From positions 1-64,000 of the forward strand of contig DASPOF010000041.1 in NCBI GenBank assembly GCA_035626155.1: a stretch of DNA of 64,000 nt, written 5' to 3'. The position numbers were made by a program, and so were the translations under genes. Of this stretch, positions 7,446-16,265 are shown one piece after another. The notes below the pieces were generated by a model. That model did not search any database, had not been told where the DNA came from, and saw nothing but the letters and a program-made list of their open reading frames with translations. This stretch comes from DASPOF01 sp035626155 (GTDB taxonomy: Bacteria > Desulfobacterota > Binatia > Binatales > Binataceae). Positions within the stretch are counted from its first letter, which is position 1, and every line of letters begins with the position of its first letter.

Positions 7446-8548
7446 CGTTTCCCCCGCTGGGCGCGAATTGCCGCGACTTCCTCGGTGAGGTCGATTCCGA
7501 CCGGGCACCACGTGATGCACCGGCCGCATCCGACGCATCCCGACGTTCCGAACTGATCGATCCATGAAGCGAGCTTGTGAGTGAGCCACTGCCGGTAGCG
7601 GTCGTGGATTTTCGGGCGGAAGTTGATGCCGCGGATGTGCGCATGTTCGAGCGAGAAGCAGGAGTCCCACTTGCGCACGCGACGGCTCATGTTCCCGTCG
7701 ATTTCCTGAACGTCGATGACGGTGTTGCAGAAGCAGGTCGGACACACCATCGTGCAGTTGGTGCAAGAGAGGCACCGCGCGGCGACATCGTTCCATCGCG
7801 GATTCTCGGCTTCTTCGTAGAGCAGGCCCGGCATATCCGACGTATCGAGGCGCCGTTGCATGCTCGCCGCGCGTTGGCCGATCCGCGCCTGCGCCGCCGC
7901 GATTTGGTCATCCGGCGCCGCACTCAGGCGGAGCTTGGCGACGATCGCGTCGCCGGCGGGAGAGTTGCTGCGCACCACGAAACCATCTTCCATTTCGGTG
8001 AGGGAGAGGTCGAAGCCCGCCGTCGCTTCCGGCCCGGTTTTCATCGAAACGCAAAAACACGTGGGCGCGCATCGCGTGCAGTTGACCGCGACCATGAAGG
8101 CGTCCTTGCGCCTCGCCTCGTAATGCGTGTCGCGAAAGCTGTCGTGCAGGAAGATGCGATCCTGGATTGCAATCGCGGCAAGATCGCACGCGCGGACCCC
8201 GATGAATGCAAGGCGCGGCGCCTGCGGGATTGTCTCCCTGACCTGGAAGCCGCGCCGCTCCCGCTGCACCTCGAGCAGCGGTTCTTCCGGCGCGAAAAAG
8301 AACGGCTTGAGCGATCCGGCGCCGTTTACTACGCCAAAAATCTCGCCCGCGACGCCCGCAGAGAGCCGGTAGCGGCCGGGCTCCTGCGATTCGCGCATCC
8401 CGACCGCCATGTCGGAAACCGCGCGCACCTCGGCGAAGGTCACGCCGCCATCGTTCGCGACCGGGCCGAGAACCTTGAGTCCCTCGCCGCGCAGTAACGC
8501 GATGAGATCGTCGAGCACAGCCTTGGGCATGCTCAGAGGTTCGTTCAT
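7442..8548 (-). CDS. hydB: Hydrogenase/sulfur reductase beta subunit, 4Fe-4S protein
   Basis: A 368-residue electron-transfer subunit. The C-terminal third carries two ferredoxin-type cysteine groups, CLSCTNCTMVCPTCFCNT and CVGCGRCITWCPVGID, for two 4Fe-4S clusters. The middle has GVRACDLAAI and a CTRCAPTCFCV segment as in HydB/AsrA proteins. I chose the ATG at 8548 rather than the TTG two codons earlier. The gene opens hydBGDA and lies 54 bases after the minus-strand alpha/beta hydrolase gene, which may share its transcript. No hyp cofactor-assembly genes occur in the window, so they must be elsewhere. Confidence 0.9.
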   Translation of the reverse strand: MNEPLSMPKAVLDDLIALLRGEGLKVLGPVANDGGVTFAEVRAVSDMAVGMRESQEPGRYRLSAGVAGEIFGVVNGAGSLKPFFFAPEEPLLEVQRERRGFQVRETIPQAPRLAFIGVRACDLAAIAIQDRIFLHDSFRDTHYEARRKDAFMVAVNCTRCAPTCFCVSMKTGPEATAGFDLSLTEMEDGFVVRSNSPAGDAIVAKLRLSAAPDDQIAAAQARIGQRAASMQRRLDTSDMPGLLYEEAENPRWNDVAARCLSCTNCTMVCPTCFCNTVIDVQEIDGNMSRRVRKWDSCFSLEHAHIRGINFRPKIHDRYRQWLTHKLASWIDQFGTSGCVGCGRCITWCPVGIDLTEEVAAIRAQRGKR

Positions 8549-8602
8549 GCACAACTTCCGCGAACGCAGAGCGATCTCGCGCGAGCCCGCCTCATCGACG
8601 GT

Positions 8603-9424
8603 TTATCCCGCGATGGGATGGCGGCCAAAGAAGCTCGCCAGCGCTTCTCCGACCGCCTTGGGATTCTCCATCTGCAGCATGTGCCCGGCGTCCGGTATCT
8701 CGATCGATTTCGCCTGGGGCAGGATCGCCACAATCGCGCGATGGATTTCCCGGAAGACGGGGACGCTGTTTCCGCCGACGCCTGCGAGCACGGGGCTGCG
8801 AAGGCGGCGAAGGTCGCCGGCCGAAAAGGCCGTCATGAATTCCTGAATCGCGGGCATCTCGATCTGGAAGAACGTGTCGCCATCGGCGACCGCGGCCTCG
8901 CAACCACCGGGCAGAACGCGCTCGAGATTCGCGCGATAATCCGTTCCCGCCACGCGCATGAGGAAACCTTCGATCGCACCCCGCTTGTTTCCTCCGAAGT
9001 AACTCTGGATCGCCGCCGCCAGGTCCAGTCCGGGCGTCATCGAGGCCGGGAGTAGACCGACCAGCGCCGGCTCCAGGAGCGAAAGCGAATGGACGGCGTC
9101 GGGCGCGTCGAGCGCGACCCGGGTCGCGATCACCCCTCCGTACGAATGCCCTACGACGTGCGCCTTGCGGATGCCGAGATGACGAATCAGCCCGAGGCAA
9201 TCATTCGCCTGGTCCGCGATGCTCACCGGGGGACGCGAATGCGAGCTGCCTCCGTAACCTCGGCGGCGGTATCGGATCAGCCGATAGCGCCCGGAAAGCG
9301 AGCGCTCGCCCATCAGCGGCAGGTAAGAATCGGCGACTACGCTGCCGTGAATGAGCACGACCGGCTCACCCTGCCCGCGGCTTTCGAATTCGATTTTGAT
9401 TCCGCTCAAGTCTGCCGTTTCCAT
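8603..9424 (-). CDS. Alpha/beta-fold hydrolase
   Basis: A 273-residue cytoplasmic hydrolase. The oxyanion-hole HG motif is in VVLIHGSVV near residue 22-30, the nucleophile elbow is VVGHSYGGVIA near residue 90-100, and the catalytic His is in IPDAGHMLQMENP near the C-terminus, so the catalytic machinery is intact. The substrate is not deducible. It is upstream of the hydrogenase operon on the same strand and divergent from the aldo/keto reductase gene. The 216-base gap at 9425-9640 must hold promoters for both, but I see no convincing consensus there. Confidence 0.85.
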   Translation of the reverse strand: METADLSGIKIEFESRGQGEPVVLIHGSVVADSYLPLMGERSLSGRYRLIRYRRRGYGGSSHSRPPVSIADQANDCLGLIRHLGIRKAHVVGHSYGGVIATRVALDAPDAVHSLSLLEPALVGLLPASMTPGLDLAAAIQSYFGGNKRGAIEGFLMRVAGTDYRANLERVLPGGCEAAVADGDTFFQIEMPAIQEFMTAFSAGDLRRLRSPVLAGVGGNSVPVFREIHRAIVAILPQAKSIEIPDAGHMLQMENPKAVGEALASFFGRHPIAG

Positions 9425-9640
9425 ATGAGCACCTCTCCGCGCTGGCAGCGCCCGGCCGTCTTATGGCTCCTTGCGCCGGAACGCTGCAAGCTCCTCGAAA
9501 AGGGAACGAGCGCCCCGCGTTTTCGGTTCCGGGTCGGCGCAAATTCCGCGCTGGTCAGCAACCGCCGGCTGCGCAATAGTGGACAGCAACCAACCGGCGC
9601 TGTGCAAGAGCGCGCGAGCATGCGAGGAGAGACATAGCCC

Positions 9641-10582
9641 ATGGAATATCGCTATCTCGGAAAGAGCGGCCTCCAGGTTTCAGCAATCGGACTGGGATGC
9701 AACAACTTCGGCATGCGCTGCGATGCGGAGCAGACTCGCGCCGTTGTACACCGCGCCCTCGACGAGGGCATCACGCTGTTCGACACCGCGGACGTTTATG
9801 GCGGCCGCGGCGTCTCCGAGGACCTCCTCGCCAAAGCACTGGGAAACCGCCGCAACGACGTGATCGTCGCGACCAAGTTCGGCATGCCGATGGGCGATGG
9901 CCCTTACCTGCGCGGAGGATCGCGCCGCTACATCATGGCCGCCGCCGAGGCGAGCCTCAAACGCCTGGCGACCGACTACATCGACCTGTATCAAATCCAC
10001 CAGCCCGATCCCGCGACACCTCAGCAGGAAACCCTCGAGGCGCTCGATGCGCTGGTTCGTTCCGGCAAGGTTCGCTACGTCGGATGCAGCAACTTCGCCG
10101 GATGGCAGTTGGCCGACGCGATGTGGACCTCGCGCGCGGGCGGCCTTGCCGCGTACATTTCCGCACAGAACCTGTACAACCTGCTCGATCGGCGCGTCGA
10201 GCGCGAGCTGGTGCCCGCCTGCCGGCATTTCGGGGTGGGAATTTTGCCCTACTTCCCGCTCGCCAGCGGATTTCTGACCGGCAAATATCGCCGCGGCGCG
10301 GAGCCGCCCAAGGGAACTCGCCTCGCGCTGATGGGGCGGATGGCGGGCCAGTATCTAACCGACGCGAATTTCACGGCGCTCGAAAGCCTCGAGGAGTTCG
10401 CGCGCGCTCACGACCACACCATGGTCGAGCTTGCAACCAGCTGGCTCGCCTGTCAGCCGGAAGTCTCGAGCGTGATTTCCGGTGCGACCCGGCCCGAACA
10501 GGTCGCCGAGAACGTGAACGCCGGAAACTGGAAGCTCACCGCCAACGAGCTGGCCGACATCGATAAGATTACGAAGCATTAG
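9641..10582 (+). CDS. Aldo/keto reductase
   Basis: A 313-residue NADPH-dependent reductase of carbonyl compounds with a TIM-barrel fold. Catalytic-site residues are recognisable: Asp and Tyr in LFDTADVYGGRGVSE (about 48-62), Lys in DVIVATKFG (about 80) and His in DLYQIHQPD (about 123). The cofactor-binding end shows SSVISGATRPEQVAENV. The first residues MEYRYLGKSGLQVS are the standard family start, preceded by GAGGAG. It belongs to the oxidoreductase group related to YhdN or Gre proteins. The substrate is unknown. Confidence 0.9.
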   Translation: MEYRYLGKSGLQVSAIGLGCNNFGMRCDAEQTRAVVHRALDEGITLFDTADVYGGRGVSEDLLAKALGNRRNDVIVATKFGMPMGDGPYLRGGSRRYIMAAAEASLKRLATDYIDLYQIHQPDPATPQQETLEALDALVRSGKVRYVGCSNFAGWQLADAMWTSRAGGLAAYISAQNLYNLLDRRVERELVPACRHFGVGILPYFPLASGFLTGKYRRGAEPPKGTRLALMGRMAGQYLTDANFTALESLEEFARAHDHTMVELATSWLACQPEVSSVISGATRPEQVAENVNAGNWKLTANELADIDKITKH

Positions 10583-10707
10583 AAGCGCGATCGCGCCGGC
10601 CAGCCGTCAGGCGCCGATCACCGCAAGGAACTGAATGATGCGCCGTCGCGTTAATCTAGTAGGGACGCGCTCAAAGCAGCGTGCGAAGCAGCCGAAAGCA
10701 CCAACGG

Positions 10708-10713
10708 TATAAT
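10708..10713 (+). promoter_or_regulatory. Candidate -10 element upstream of msrP
   Basis: A perfect TATAAT stands 89 bases before the msrP start in otherwise GC-rich DNA. The hexamer 17 bases upstream (10685-10690, GAAGCA) is not a good -35 match, so this is only a candidate and may belong to an activator-dependent or extended promoter. Confidence 0.3.
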
Positions 10714-10801
10714 TACACCATCCAGCTTGAGCGAGATGCTCCTTCGGCGGGCGGCTGATGGAATCACTATTACGGTCGGCGCACGCATCGAATAGCCAGA
10801 C

Positions 10802-11794
10802 ATGACCGGGATTGGCGGCGGTCTCTCGCGCGAAGTCACTCCGGAGAGCGTGTATCTTCGGCGCCGGGAATTTCTTAAGAATGCAATTCTGTTCGCGGCG
10901 ACGAGCACCGGCGTCGGCGCTACTCTGCTCTGGTTGATGCGCGGTTTGCGCGCGGCAGACCACCAGAAATCAACCAGCGCCGAGATCGCAAGGAATCCTG
11001 CCGGGCTCTCGATTGCCAGGCACTCAGACTACTCGGGCGGCGAAGCCAAAACCCCATACGACAGCGTGACCAGCTACAACAATTTCTATGAGTTCGGATC
11101 GGACAAGAGCGATCCCGCGCAATACGCAACGACGCTGAAACCTCGTCCGTGGACGGTGAGAATCGAAGGGGAAGTAGCGCGCCCGCAAACCGTCGATATC
11201 GATGAGCTGATGCGATGGTTCCCTCTCGAGGAGCGCATCTACCGCATGCGCTGCGTGGAAGCCTGGTCGATGGTCATCCCGTGGGTCGGCATTCCGCTGC
11301 GGGATCTTCTCAAGCGGGTCCAGCCAACTTCGCGCGCGAAATATGTCGCGTTCACTTCGCTTCTCGACCCTGCGCAAATGCCCGGTCAACGCACCGCGCT
11401 CCTGCCCTGGCCCTATGTCGAGGGCCTGCGGATCGATGAAGCGATGCATCCGCTGACGATACTGGCCGTCGGCCTGTACGGGCGGCCTCTTCCCAATCAG
11501 GATGGCGCGCCGCTGCGCCTGGTGGTTCCCTGGAAGTATGGATTCAAGGGGATCAAGTCGATCGTGAAGATTCGGCTAACCGAGGAGCAACCGCCGACCA
11601 CCTGGAATCTGGTCGCGCCCGATGAGTACGGGTTCTATGCGAACGTGAATCCTGCGGTCGATCATCCCCGCTGGAGCCAGGCGACCGAGAGACGCATCGG
11701 CGAGTTTCGCCGCCGTCCGACTTTGCCGTTCAACGGATACGCCGAGCAGGTGGCGGCGCTTTATGCGGGAATGGACCTTCGGAGGAATTTCTAA
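10802..11794 (+). CDS. msrP: Protein-methionine-sulfoxide reductase, molybdopterin catalytic subunit
   Basis: A periplasmic molybdenum enzyme that repairs oxidised methionine in envelope proteins, with electrons from the membrane heme protein encoded next. A twin-arginine signal is visible (RRREFLKNAILFAAT, residues 20-34). The molybdenum-ligand Cys is Cys151 in YRMRCVEAWSM. LRLVVPWKYGFKGIKSIVKI is a strong family signature near residue 240-258. The 330 residues agree with MsrP/YedY. The stop is three bases before the msrQ start, so the two form an operon. Both genes are present and look intact. Confidence 0.94.
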   Translation: MTGIGGGLSREVTPESVYLRRREFLKNAILFAATSTGVGATLLWLMRGLRAADHQKSTSAEIARNPAGLSIARHSDYSGGEAKTPYDSVTSYNNFYEFGSDKSDPAQYATTLKPRPWTVRIEGEVARPQTVDIDELMRWFPLEERIYRMRCVEAWSMVIPWVGIPLRDLLKRVQPTSRAKYVAFTSLLDPAQMPGQRTALLPWPYVEGLRIDEAMHPLTILAVGLYGRPLPNQDGAPLRLVVPWKYGFKGIKSIVKIRLTEEQPPTTWNLVAPDEYGFYANVNPAVDHPRWSQATERRIGEFRRRPTLPFNGYAEQVAALYAGMDLRRNF

Positions 11795-11797
11795 ATC

Positions 11798-12496
11798 GTG
11801 GCCGGAGCAACAAGGACGCCACTTCCATGGCTGAAGCCGGCGGTGCTCACCGGCTCGTTAGTCCCGGTCGCCGCCATTGTTCTGCGCGCATCGCAAAATG
11901 AGCTAGGCGCGGATCCCATCGCACAGGCGCTTAACCAGCTCGGCCTGATCGCACTTGTCTTCCTTGTTGCCGCGCTTGCCTGCACGCCGCTCAAGGCGAT
12001 CGCCGGCTGGACATGGCCGATGCGCGTGCGCCGTATGCTTGGCCTGCTCGCGTTCTTTTACGCTTCGCTCCACGTCACCACGTACGCTCTGATCGATCAG
12101 GGATTGGACTGGCACGCGATTGAGGCTGACATCCTGAAGCGCAAATTCATCTTCGTTGGGTTCGCGACCTTTGTGCTCCTGGTGCCGCTGGCTGCGACCT
12201 CCACGAACGCCGCGCTCAGGCGCCTCGGTTTCGTCCGATGGAAGCAACTTCATCGCATCGCCTACCTGGCGGCGGCGCTCGCAGTCATCCACTTCACGTG
12301 GCGGGTAAAGCGCGACGTGCGCGAACCGGTGACCTACGGACTCATTCTCGCAAGCCTGCTCGCCGCAAGAGCCGTCGTCTACCTACGCACCCGGACGATC
12401 CAGTGGAGGCAGGGCTTGCGCCGCCGCGCGGCGGAAACCGGCCGGCCGCGATTCCCGAACTGGTCGCTCCCGTTTCGGTTCGGGCGGGAACGATAA
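11798..12496 (+). CDS. msrQ: MsrQ, heme-binding membrane subunit of the methionine-sulfoxide repair system
   Basis: An inner-membrane b-type cytochrome that passes quinol electrons to MsrP. It has 232 residues with about six hydrophobic segments. Conserved heme-region features include FFYASLHVTTYAL (His near 89) and WKQLHRIAYLAAALAVIHFTW (two His, near 150 and 164). It uses a GTG start directly after the msrP stop codon. The C-terminal 40 residues are Arg-rich and cytoplasmic. An earlier or later start is possible, but the spacing strongly favours this one. Confidence 0.92.
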   Translation: MAGATRTPLPWLKPAVLTGSLVPVAAIVLRASQNELGADPIAQALNQLGLIALVFLVAALACTPLKAIAGWTWPMRVRRMLGLLAFFYASLHVTTYALIDQGLDWHAIEADILKRKFIFVGFATFVLLVPLAATSTNAALRRLGFVRWKQLHRIAYLAAALAVIHFTWRVKRDVREPVTYGLILASLLAARAVVYLRTRTIQWRQGLRRRAAETGRPRFPNWSLPFRFGRER

Positions 12497-12508
12497 GAGC
12501 GCTCGCGG

Positions 12509-13162
12509 TTACGCGCGGCCGCCGCGCTGCATCGCCGCCATCGCCTCGGCCATCTCGGCGAGGCCTTTCTTGACCGATGGCCGGCTCTGCACGTGATGCC
12601 ACCACGCGGTGAGCTTCGGGCGTCCCTCGACGGCCGGCTTCGCGCCGAACATCGGGAGCAGATTCGCGATGAAGAACATCGTCGGCGCAAGCGCGCAATC
12701 GGCAAGCGTGAAATCCGCGCCGCAGGCGAACCCGCTGTCCGCGAGCATCTTCTCGAGCTGATCGAGCCGGGCGCTCAAGTCCTTCAGCTTCTCGGCGACC
12801 ACTTTTTCGTCGCGAGTCTTCGGGTTCATCATCGGGAACAACGCGCGCAGGGGCGGTTCAAGATACAGATCGTGGAAGCGGGTGAAGAGCCTCACGCGCG
12901 CCCGTCCCTCGGCCGACTTCGGAAGCAGCGCCGGCGTGGGAAACTTGTCCTCGAGGTACTCGTTGATTACCTCGGACTCGGCGATGATCAACCCGTCCGC
13001 ATCGAGCGCGGGAATCTTGCCGAGCGGATTGACCTTTAGATACTCGGTCGAGTGCAAATCGCCGCCCGGCGGCGCGACGATCTCGATTTTGAGGCCCTTG
13101 TCGTAAATCGCGATTCGCGATTTGGTCGCGAAGTTGGAGAGATTCATGCTGTACAACTTCAT
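12509..13162 (-). CDS. Glutathione S-transferase family protein
   Basis: 217 residues with a thioredoxin-like N-terminal domain (KLYSMNLSNFATKSRIAI) and the cis-Pro/Ser glutathione site KIPALDADGLIIAESEVI at about 50-67. An all-helical C-terminal domain follows, with the N-capping motif DFTLADCALAP. The N-terminus has Ser/Asn in the catalytic position region. The function is probably detoxification or a thiol-linked isomerisation. GAGGAG is eight bases before the ATG at 13162 and only two before the ATG at 13168, so I prefer 13162. It is convergent with msrPQ. Confidence 0.85.
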   Translation of the reverse strand: MKLYSMNLSNFATKSRIAIYDKGLKIEIVAPPGGDLHSTEYLKVNPLGKIPALDADGLIIAESEVINEYLEDKFPTPALLPKSAEGRARVRLFTRFHDLYLEPPLRALFPMMNPKTRDEKVVAEKLKDLSARLDQLEKMLADSGFACGADFTLADCALAPTMFFIANLLPMFGAKPAVEGRPKLTAWWHHVQSRPSVKKGLAEMAEAMAAMQRGGRA

Positions 13163-13250
13163 CGTCATCGCTCCTCGGGTTGGAATTGCACGCTCCGCTT
13201 ATCGCAAAGCACCGCCGATCGCGCAAGAGCAAATCGCGCGGCCGCTTGGG

Positions 13251-14255
13251 TCAGCGGCCGCCCTCGGTCTGCTTCAAGATGAACAGCAAGGCCTCGGCGA
13301 AGTCGGCGGGATGCTCGAGTTGCGGGTAGGGCCCTGAAGTTTTGAAGATGACGGTTGCCGACCCGGGCAGCGCGACGTGAAGCGCCTGGCCGTCTGCGTT
13401 CGAGAAACGCGGATTCCTGCCGCTCCACATGACGATTGTGAGCGTGTTGATAATCCGGCCGAGGTTGGAGCGGATGTGCGCCTCGTCGCGCACAACCGAG
13501 TTCAGCATCGCCGTCTCCGCCTGACGATCGTTGGCCAGCGCCGCCATCATCCGCTCGTACATGAATTCCGGCATCGGCGGCAGGCCGAAGAAGCTCGTCT
13601 CGACCTCCGCGCGCGCGCCTTCCACGGTCGCCGGGATCATAGCCGCGCGCAGTTTGGCCGCGCCGCGCGCGCCGATTAACCCTCCCGAGATCAGGATCAG
13701 CCGCTCGACTTTGTCGGGATGCTCGACCGCATAGTAGAGCGCGACGTCGGCGCCGAGTTCATCGCCGATGACGTTGACGTGGCCGAGATTGAACCGGTCG
13801 ATCATTTGGGCGATCGCGCCGGCCTGATATGCGATGCTGTAATCGATTTGCTTGTGCTCGGACGATGCGAATCCGAAAAGATTCGGCGCAATCACCTTGA
13901 AGTTGCCCTCGGCCAGCGGAGGAATCACACCGCGCCACAGCAGCGCGGCGTTGGGCCCCAGCCCGTGAATCAGGACGACGGGCTCGTGATCCCAGTAGCC
14001 TGCCGAGGCCAGGTAGGTCATCAAGCCGTCATCGAGCGCGACCTCGTTCTGCGTCACGCCCGACCATCCCAGGCGCGTGAGCTGGAGCCATCGAAGCACC
14101 CCGATCGGGTGCAGGTACATCGCGGCCGCGAAGATGCCAAGGAAGATCGCTGACAGAGGGCCAGCGATGCGGATCCATGAGTGGCGGCGAATCGGCGGGC
14201 GATCGAGATCCGTTCCGGCGGCGGCTTTTGATCGCGCTGTTGTTGATTGCGCCAT
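13251..14255 (-). CDS. Membrane-anchored alpha/beta-hydrolase fold protein lacking catalytic residues
   Basis: 334 residues with an N-terminal membrane anchor (AGPLSAIFLGIFAAAMYLHP, about 30-49). The hydrolase fold begins at VVLIHGLGPNAALLW. The nucleophile elbow that normally reads G-x-S-x-G reads GDELG (about 160), placing Glu at the nucleophile. The C-terminal GH that supplies the catalytic His reads SGPYPQLEHP, with Pro at the His position. Both key residues are therefore absent while the fold is preserved. It may bind a ligand or partner, or use another chemistry. It is the last gene before the Ala-rich lipoprotein gene on the same strand. Confidence 0.8.
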   Translation of the reverse strand: MAQSTTARSKAAAGTDLDRPPIRRHSWIRIAGPLSAIFLGIFAAAMYLHPIGVLRWLQLTRLGWSGVTQNEVALDDGLMTYLASAGYWDHEPVVLIHGLGPNAALLWRGVIPPLAEGNFKVIAPNLFGFASSEHKQIDYSIAYQAGAIAQMIDRFNLGHVNVIGDELGADVALYYAVEHPDKVERLILISGGLIGARGAAKLRAAMIPATVEGARAEVETSFFGLPPMPEFMYERMMAALANDRQAETAMLNSVVRDEAHIRSNLGRIINTLTIVMWSGRNPRFSNADGQALHVALPGSATVIFKTSGPYPQLEHPADFAEALLFILKQTEGGR

Positions 14256-14291
14256 GAATCCCTGCGCGCCCGGCGCGCTAACTTGCGGGCG

Positions 14292-14771
14292 CTATTTCGC
14301 GGGCGACGGCCCGGCGGCGGGCGATGGCCCGGCGGCTGACGACGGCTCGGCCGCAGGCGCCGACGCGACGGGCGCAGGCGCGGACGCCACGGTCGGCGGC
14401 GTCTTCGCCTTGGCGTGGACGGGGCGATGCGATCGCGCCCTTTGCGCCTCGCGCCGGCGTTCCAGCTCCTCGAAGCGCGCCGATGCGCGATCGATCGATT
14501 TGGTCGCCTCTTCCACGGCCTTGGCCGCCTTATCGGCCTCCGCCGCCGCCTGCTGGGCCGCTACCAGTGCCTTCGCAGCCGCCTCCTCGGCGCGCGCGGC
14601 GGCCTCCTGCGCACGGTCCGCCGCGGCCTCCGCCTGCGCGGCCTGCTCCTGCTGCCGCGATGCGGAACATCCCGAGAGCATCGCGATCAGCACGATCGCC
14701 GCCGCGCACATCGCGGCGGATCGGAGAAGCGGGAAAATCGACGGCGCAGCTTGCTTGCCCGCAACCCTCAT
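14292..14771 (-). CDS. Alanine-rich coiled-coil lipoprotein
   Basis: 159 residues. A signal peptide ends in a lipobox (IAMLSGC, lipidated Cys near residue 35). A long alpha-helical region of about 65 residues rich in Ala, Glu, Lys and Gln (for example AAKALVAAQQAAAEADKAAKA) predicts an Lpp-like coiled coil. The tail is low-complexity Ala/Pro/Ser with a repeated AAGPSP unit. It is probably an envelope structural protein. The start ATG overlaps the stop of the LLM oxidoreductase gene (ATGA), so the two are cotranscribed, though no functional link is obvious. Confidence 0.75.
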   Translation of the reverse strand: MRVAGKQAAPSIFPLLRSAAMCAAAIVLIAMLSGCSASRQQEQAAQAEAAADRAQEAAARAEEAAAKALVAAQQAAAEADKAAKAVEEATKSIDRASARFEELERRREAQRARSHRPVHAKAKTPPTVASAPAPVASAPAAEPSSAAGPSPAAGPSPAK

Positions 14772-15643
14772 CGCGGGGCGAACGCCTCGATTACGCGATC
14801 GTCCGGGAGCGGCGAGCCATCGGCGCGAAGCGGCAGAATGCATACGTGCGTCGCGCCGGCCTTGAGATGCGCGTCGATGCGGTCGCGGATTTTTGCCTCC
14901 GTTCCCCAAGCTACGATCGCATCGACCAGCCGGTCGCTGCATCCGTTCTCGAACTCGGCGTCCGCCCATCCGAGCGCCTTCAGGTTGTTGGTGTAGTTGG
15001 GCAGCCGCGGGACGTAAGTCCTCATATATTCGCGAGCGGCGGCGCGCGCCTTTGCGGGGTCGGTCTCGAGAAATACGGCCTGCGCCACGCAAATCCACGG
15101 CTTCGGGCCGATCTGCGCGCGCGCCTTTGCGGTGTGCTCGGGCGGAACGAAATAGGTGTGCGTCCCGTCGGCCTCCGTCGCGGCAAGCTTGAGCATCTTG
15201 GGATGGAGCGCCGCGAGCACGATCGGCGCCGGTTCCTTCGGTTCGGGCGCACGGTAGAGCGCGCCCTTCACCCGCGGCAGGTACTCCTTCATAAAGCTGT
15301 AGGGCTTATCGTAAGCGTGCCCGCGCAGATTGGTGACGAGCGGTTTGTGGCTCACCCCGATGCCGAGGACGAAGCGTCCGTCCGAGAGCTCGGCTACGGT
15401 CTTCGTCGCTGCGGCCATCGTGATCGGGTCGCGCGCGTAAATGTTCGCGATCCCGGTGGCGATCACCAAACGCTCGGTCCGGCTTAGCAAGTAAGCGGCA
15501 TGCGCGAATGGCTCGCGGCCGACCGCCTCGGGAATCCACAGCGTCCGGTAGCCGAGCTTCTCGAGCTTTTTTACGAACTCGGCGCTCTGAGGCCCGGCCA
15601 TCCCATCGAGAAAGAACCAGATTCCGACTTTTCCGATTTCCAT
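14768..15643 (-). CDS. LLM class flavin-dependent oxidoreductase, probably F420-linked
   Basis: A 291-residue luciferase-like monooxygenase fold. The N-terminal strand is VGIWFFLDG, the family segment RTLWIPEAVGREPFAHAAYLL follows at about 33-53, and LVIATGIANIYARDP near 60-75 with RFVLGIGVSHKPLV near 90-103 are typical of the F420-dependent subgroup. Use of F420 is an inference from subfamily resemblance. The reaction is unknown. It is transcribed ahead of the coiled-coil lipoprotein. Confidence 0.85.
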   Translation of the reverse strand: MEIGKVGIWFFLDGMAGPQSAEFVKKLEKLGYRTLWIPEAVGREPFAHAAYLLSRTERLVIATGIANIYARDPITMAAATKTVAELSDGRFVLGIGVSHKPLVTNLRGHAYDKPYSFMKEYLPRVKGALYRAPEPKEPAPIVLAALHPKMLKLAATEADGTHTYFVPPEHTAKARAQIGPKPWICVAQAVFLETDPAKARAAAREYMRTYVPRLPNYTNNLKALGWADAEFENGCSDRLVDAIVAWGTEAKIRDRIDAHLKAGATHVCILPLRADGSPLPDDRVIEAFAPR

Positions 15644-15784
15644 AGGCCCCTTCTTACCGCCACAGCCGAGTTCTCACAAGCGATTCGTGAACGATTTTTC
15701 GGCCATCCCAGCGGCTTGTTCCGGGCGACGCCTGCGCGGACTTGCCGAACTCGGGAAAATCGCCGCGGCGCGCCGCAGAGCGCG

Positions 15785-16234
15785 TCATTCGCTTTCCATT
15801 TCGTCGTCATCGGGCGGGTTCGACGGAGGCGCCAGCCGCTTGAAGAAAAATACCTCAGGATCGCCTTCATCGAGGTTTTCGACCATCCCGCTTCTGACGA
15901 ATCCGATTTTCTCGCACAAGCGCTGCATCGGAATGTTCGACTGGTTGGTCGAGGTGAAGAGCTTCTCGGTGGCCGCATCGAGTTCCGCGGCGCGCATCAG
16001 AGCGGTTGCGATTCCGTGCCGCCGGAAGTCGGGATGAACGTGGAGCAACTCGATGAACGTGTGGCCGAAGAACCTGTCGTCGGCGACGAGGAACCCGCGC
16101 ACCGATCCGTCCACGCGCGCCACCACGCATCGCCCCCGCCCGAGCGCGGCGCCGATCAAGCTCCTTTGCTCGGGGCGCGCGAGCGCGATAATTTGCTCAA
16201 AGTCGCCGCTGAGCGCTTTTTCGATGATAACCAT
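15785..16234 (-). CDS. GNAT family N-acetyltransferase
   Basis: 149 residues. The acetyl-CoA binding motif A is IELLHVHPDFRRHGIATALM (R-x-x-G-I-A) at about 63-82. NQSNIPMQRLCEKIGFVRSG is the C-terminal motif B. The acidic tail PPDDDEMESE is unusual for the family. I chose the ATG at 16234; the longer frame crosses the divergent enoyl-CoA hydratase gene. The substrate is unknown. The start lies only 31 bases from that of the divergent hydratase gene, so their promoters overlap or lie inside the genes. Confidence 0.8.
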   Translation of the reverse strand: MVIIEKALSGDFEQIIALARPEQRSLIGAALGRGRCVVARVDGSVRGFLVADDRFFGHTFIELLHVHPDFRRHGIATALMRAAELDAATEKLFTSTNQSNIPMQRLCEKIGFVRSGMVENLDEGDPEVFFFKRLAPPSNPPDDDEMESE

Positions 16235-16265
16235 GGGTTCGACCCAAACGAGGTCATAGACCGCC

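Noticed and set aside
14292..14342. Repeated GGCCCGGCGGC-type sequence near 14300
   Set aside because: It encodes the AAGPSP tail of the lipoprotein gene and is a coding repeat, not a regulatory or CRISPR array.
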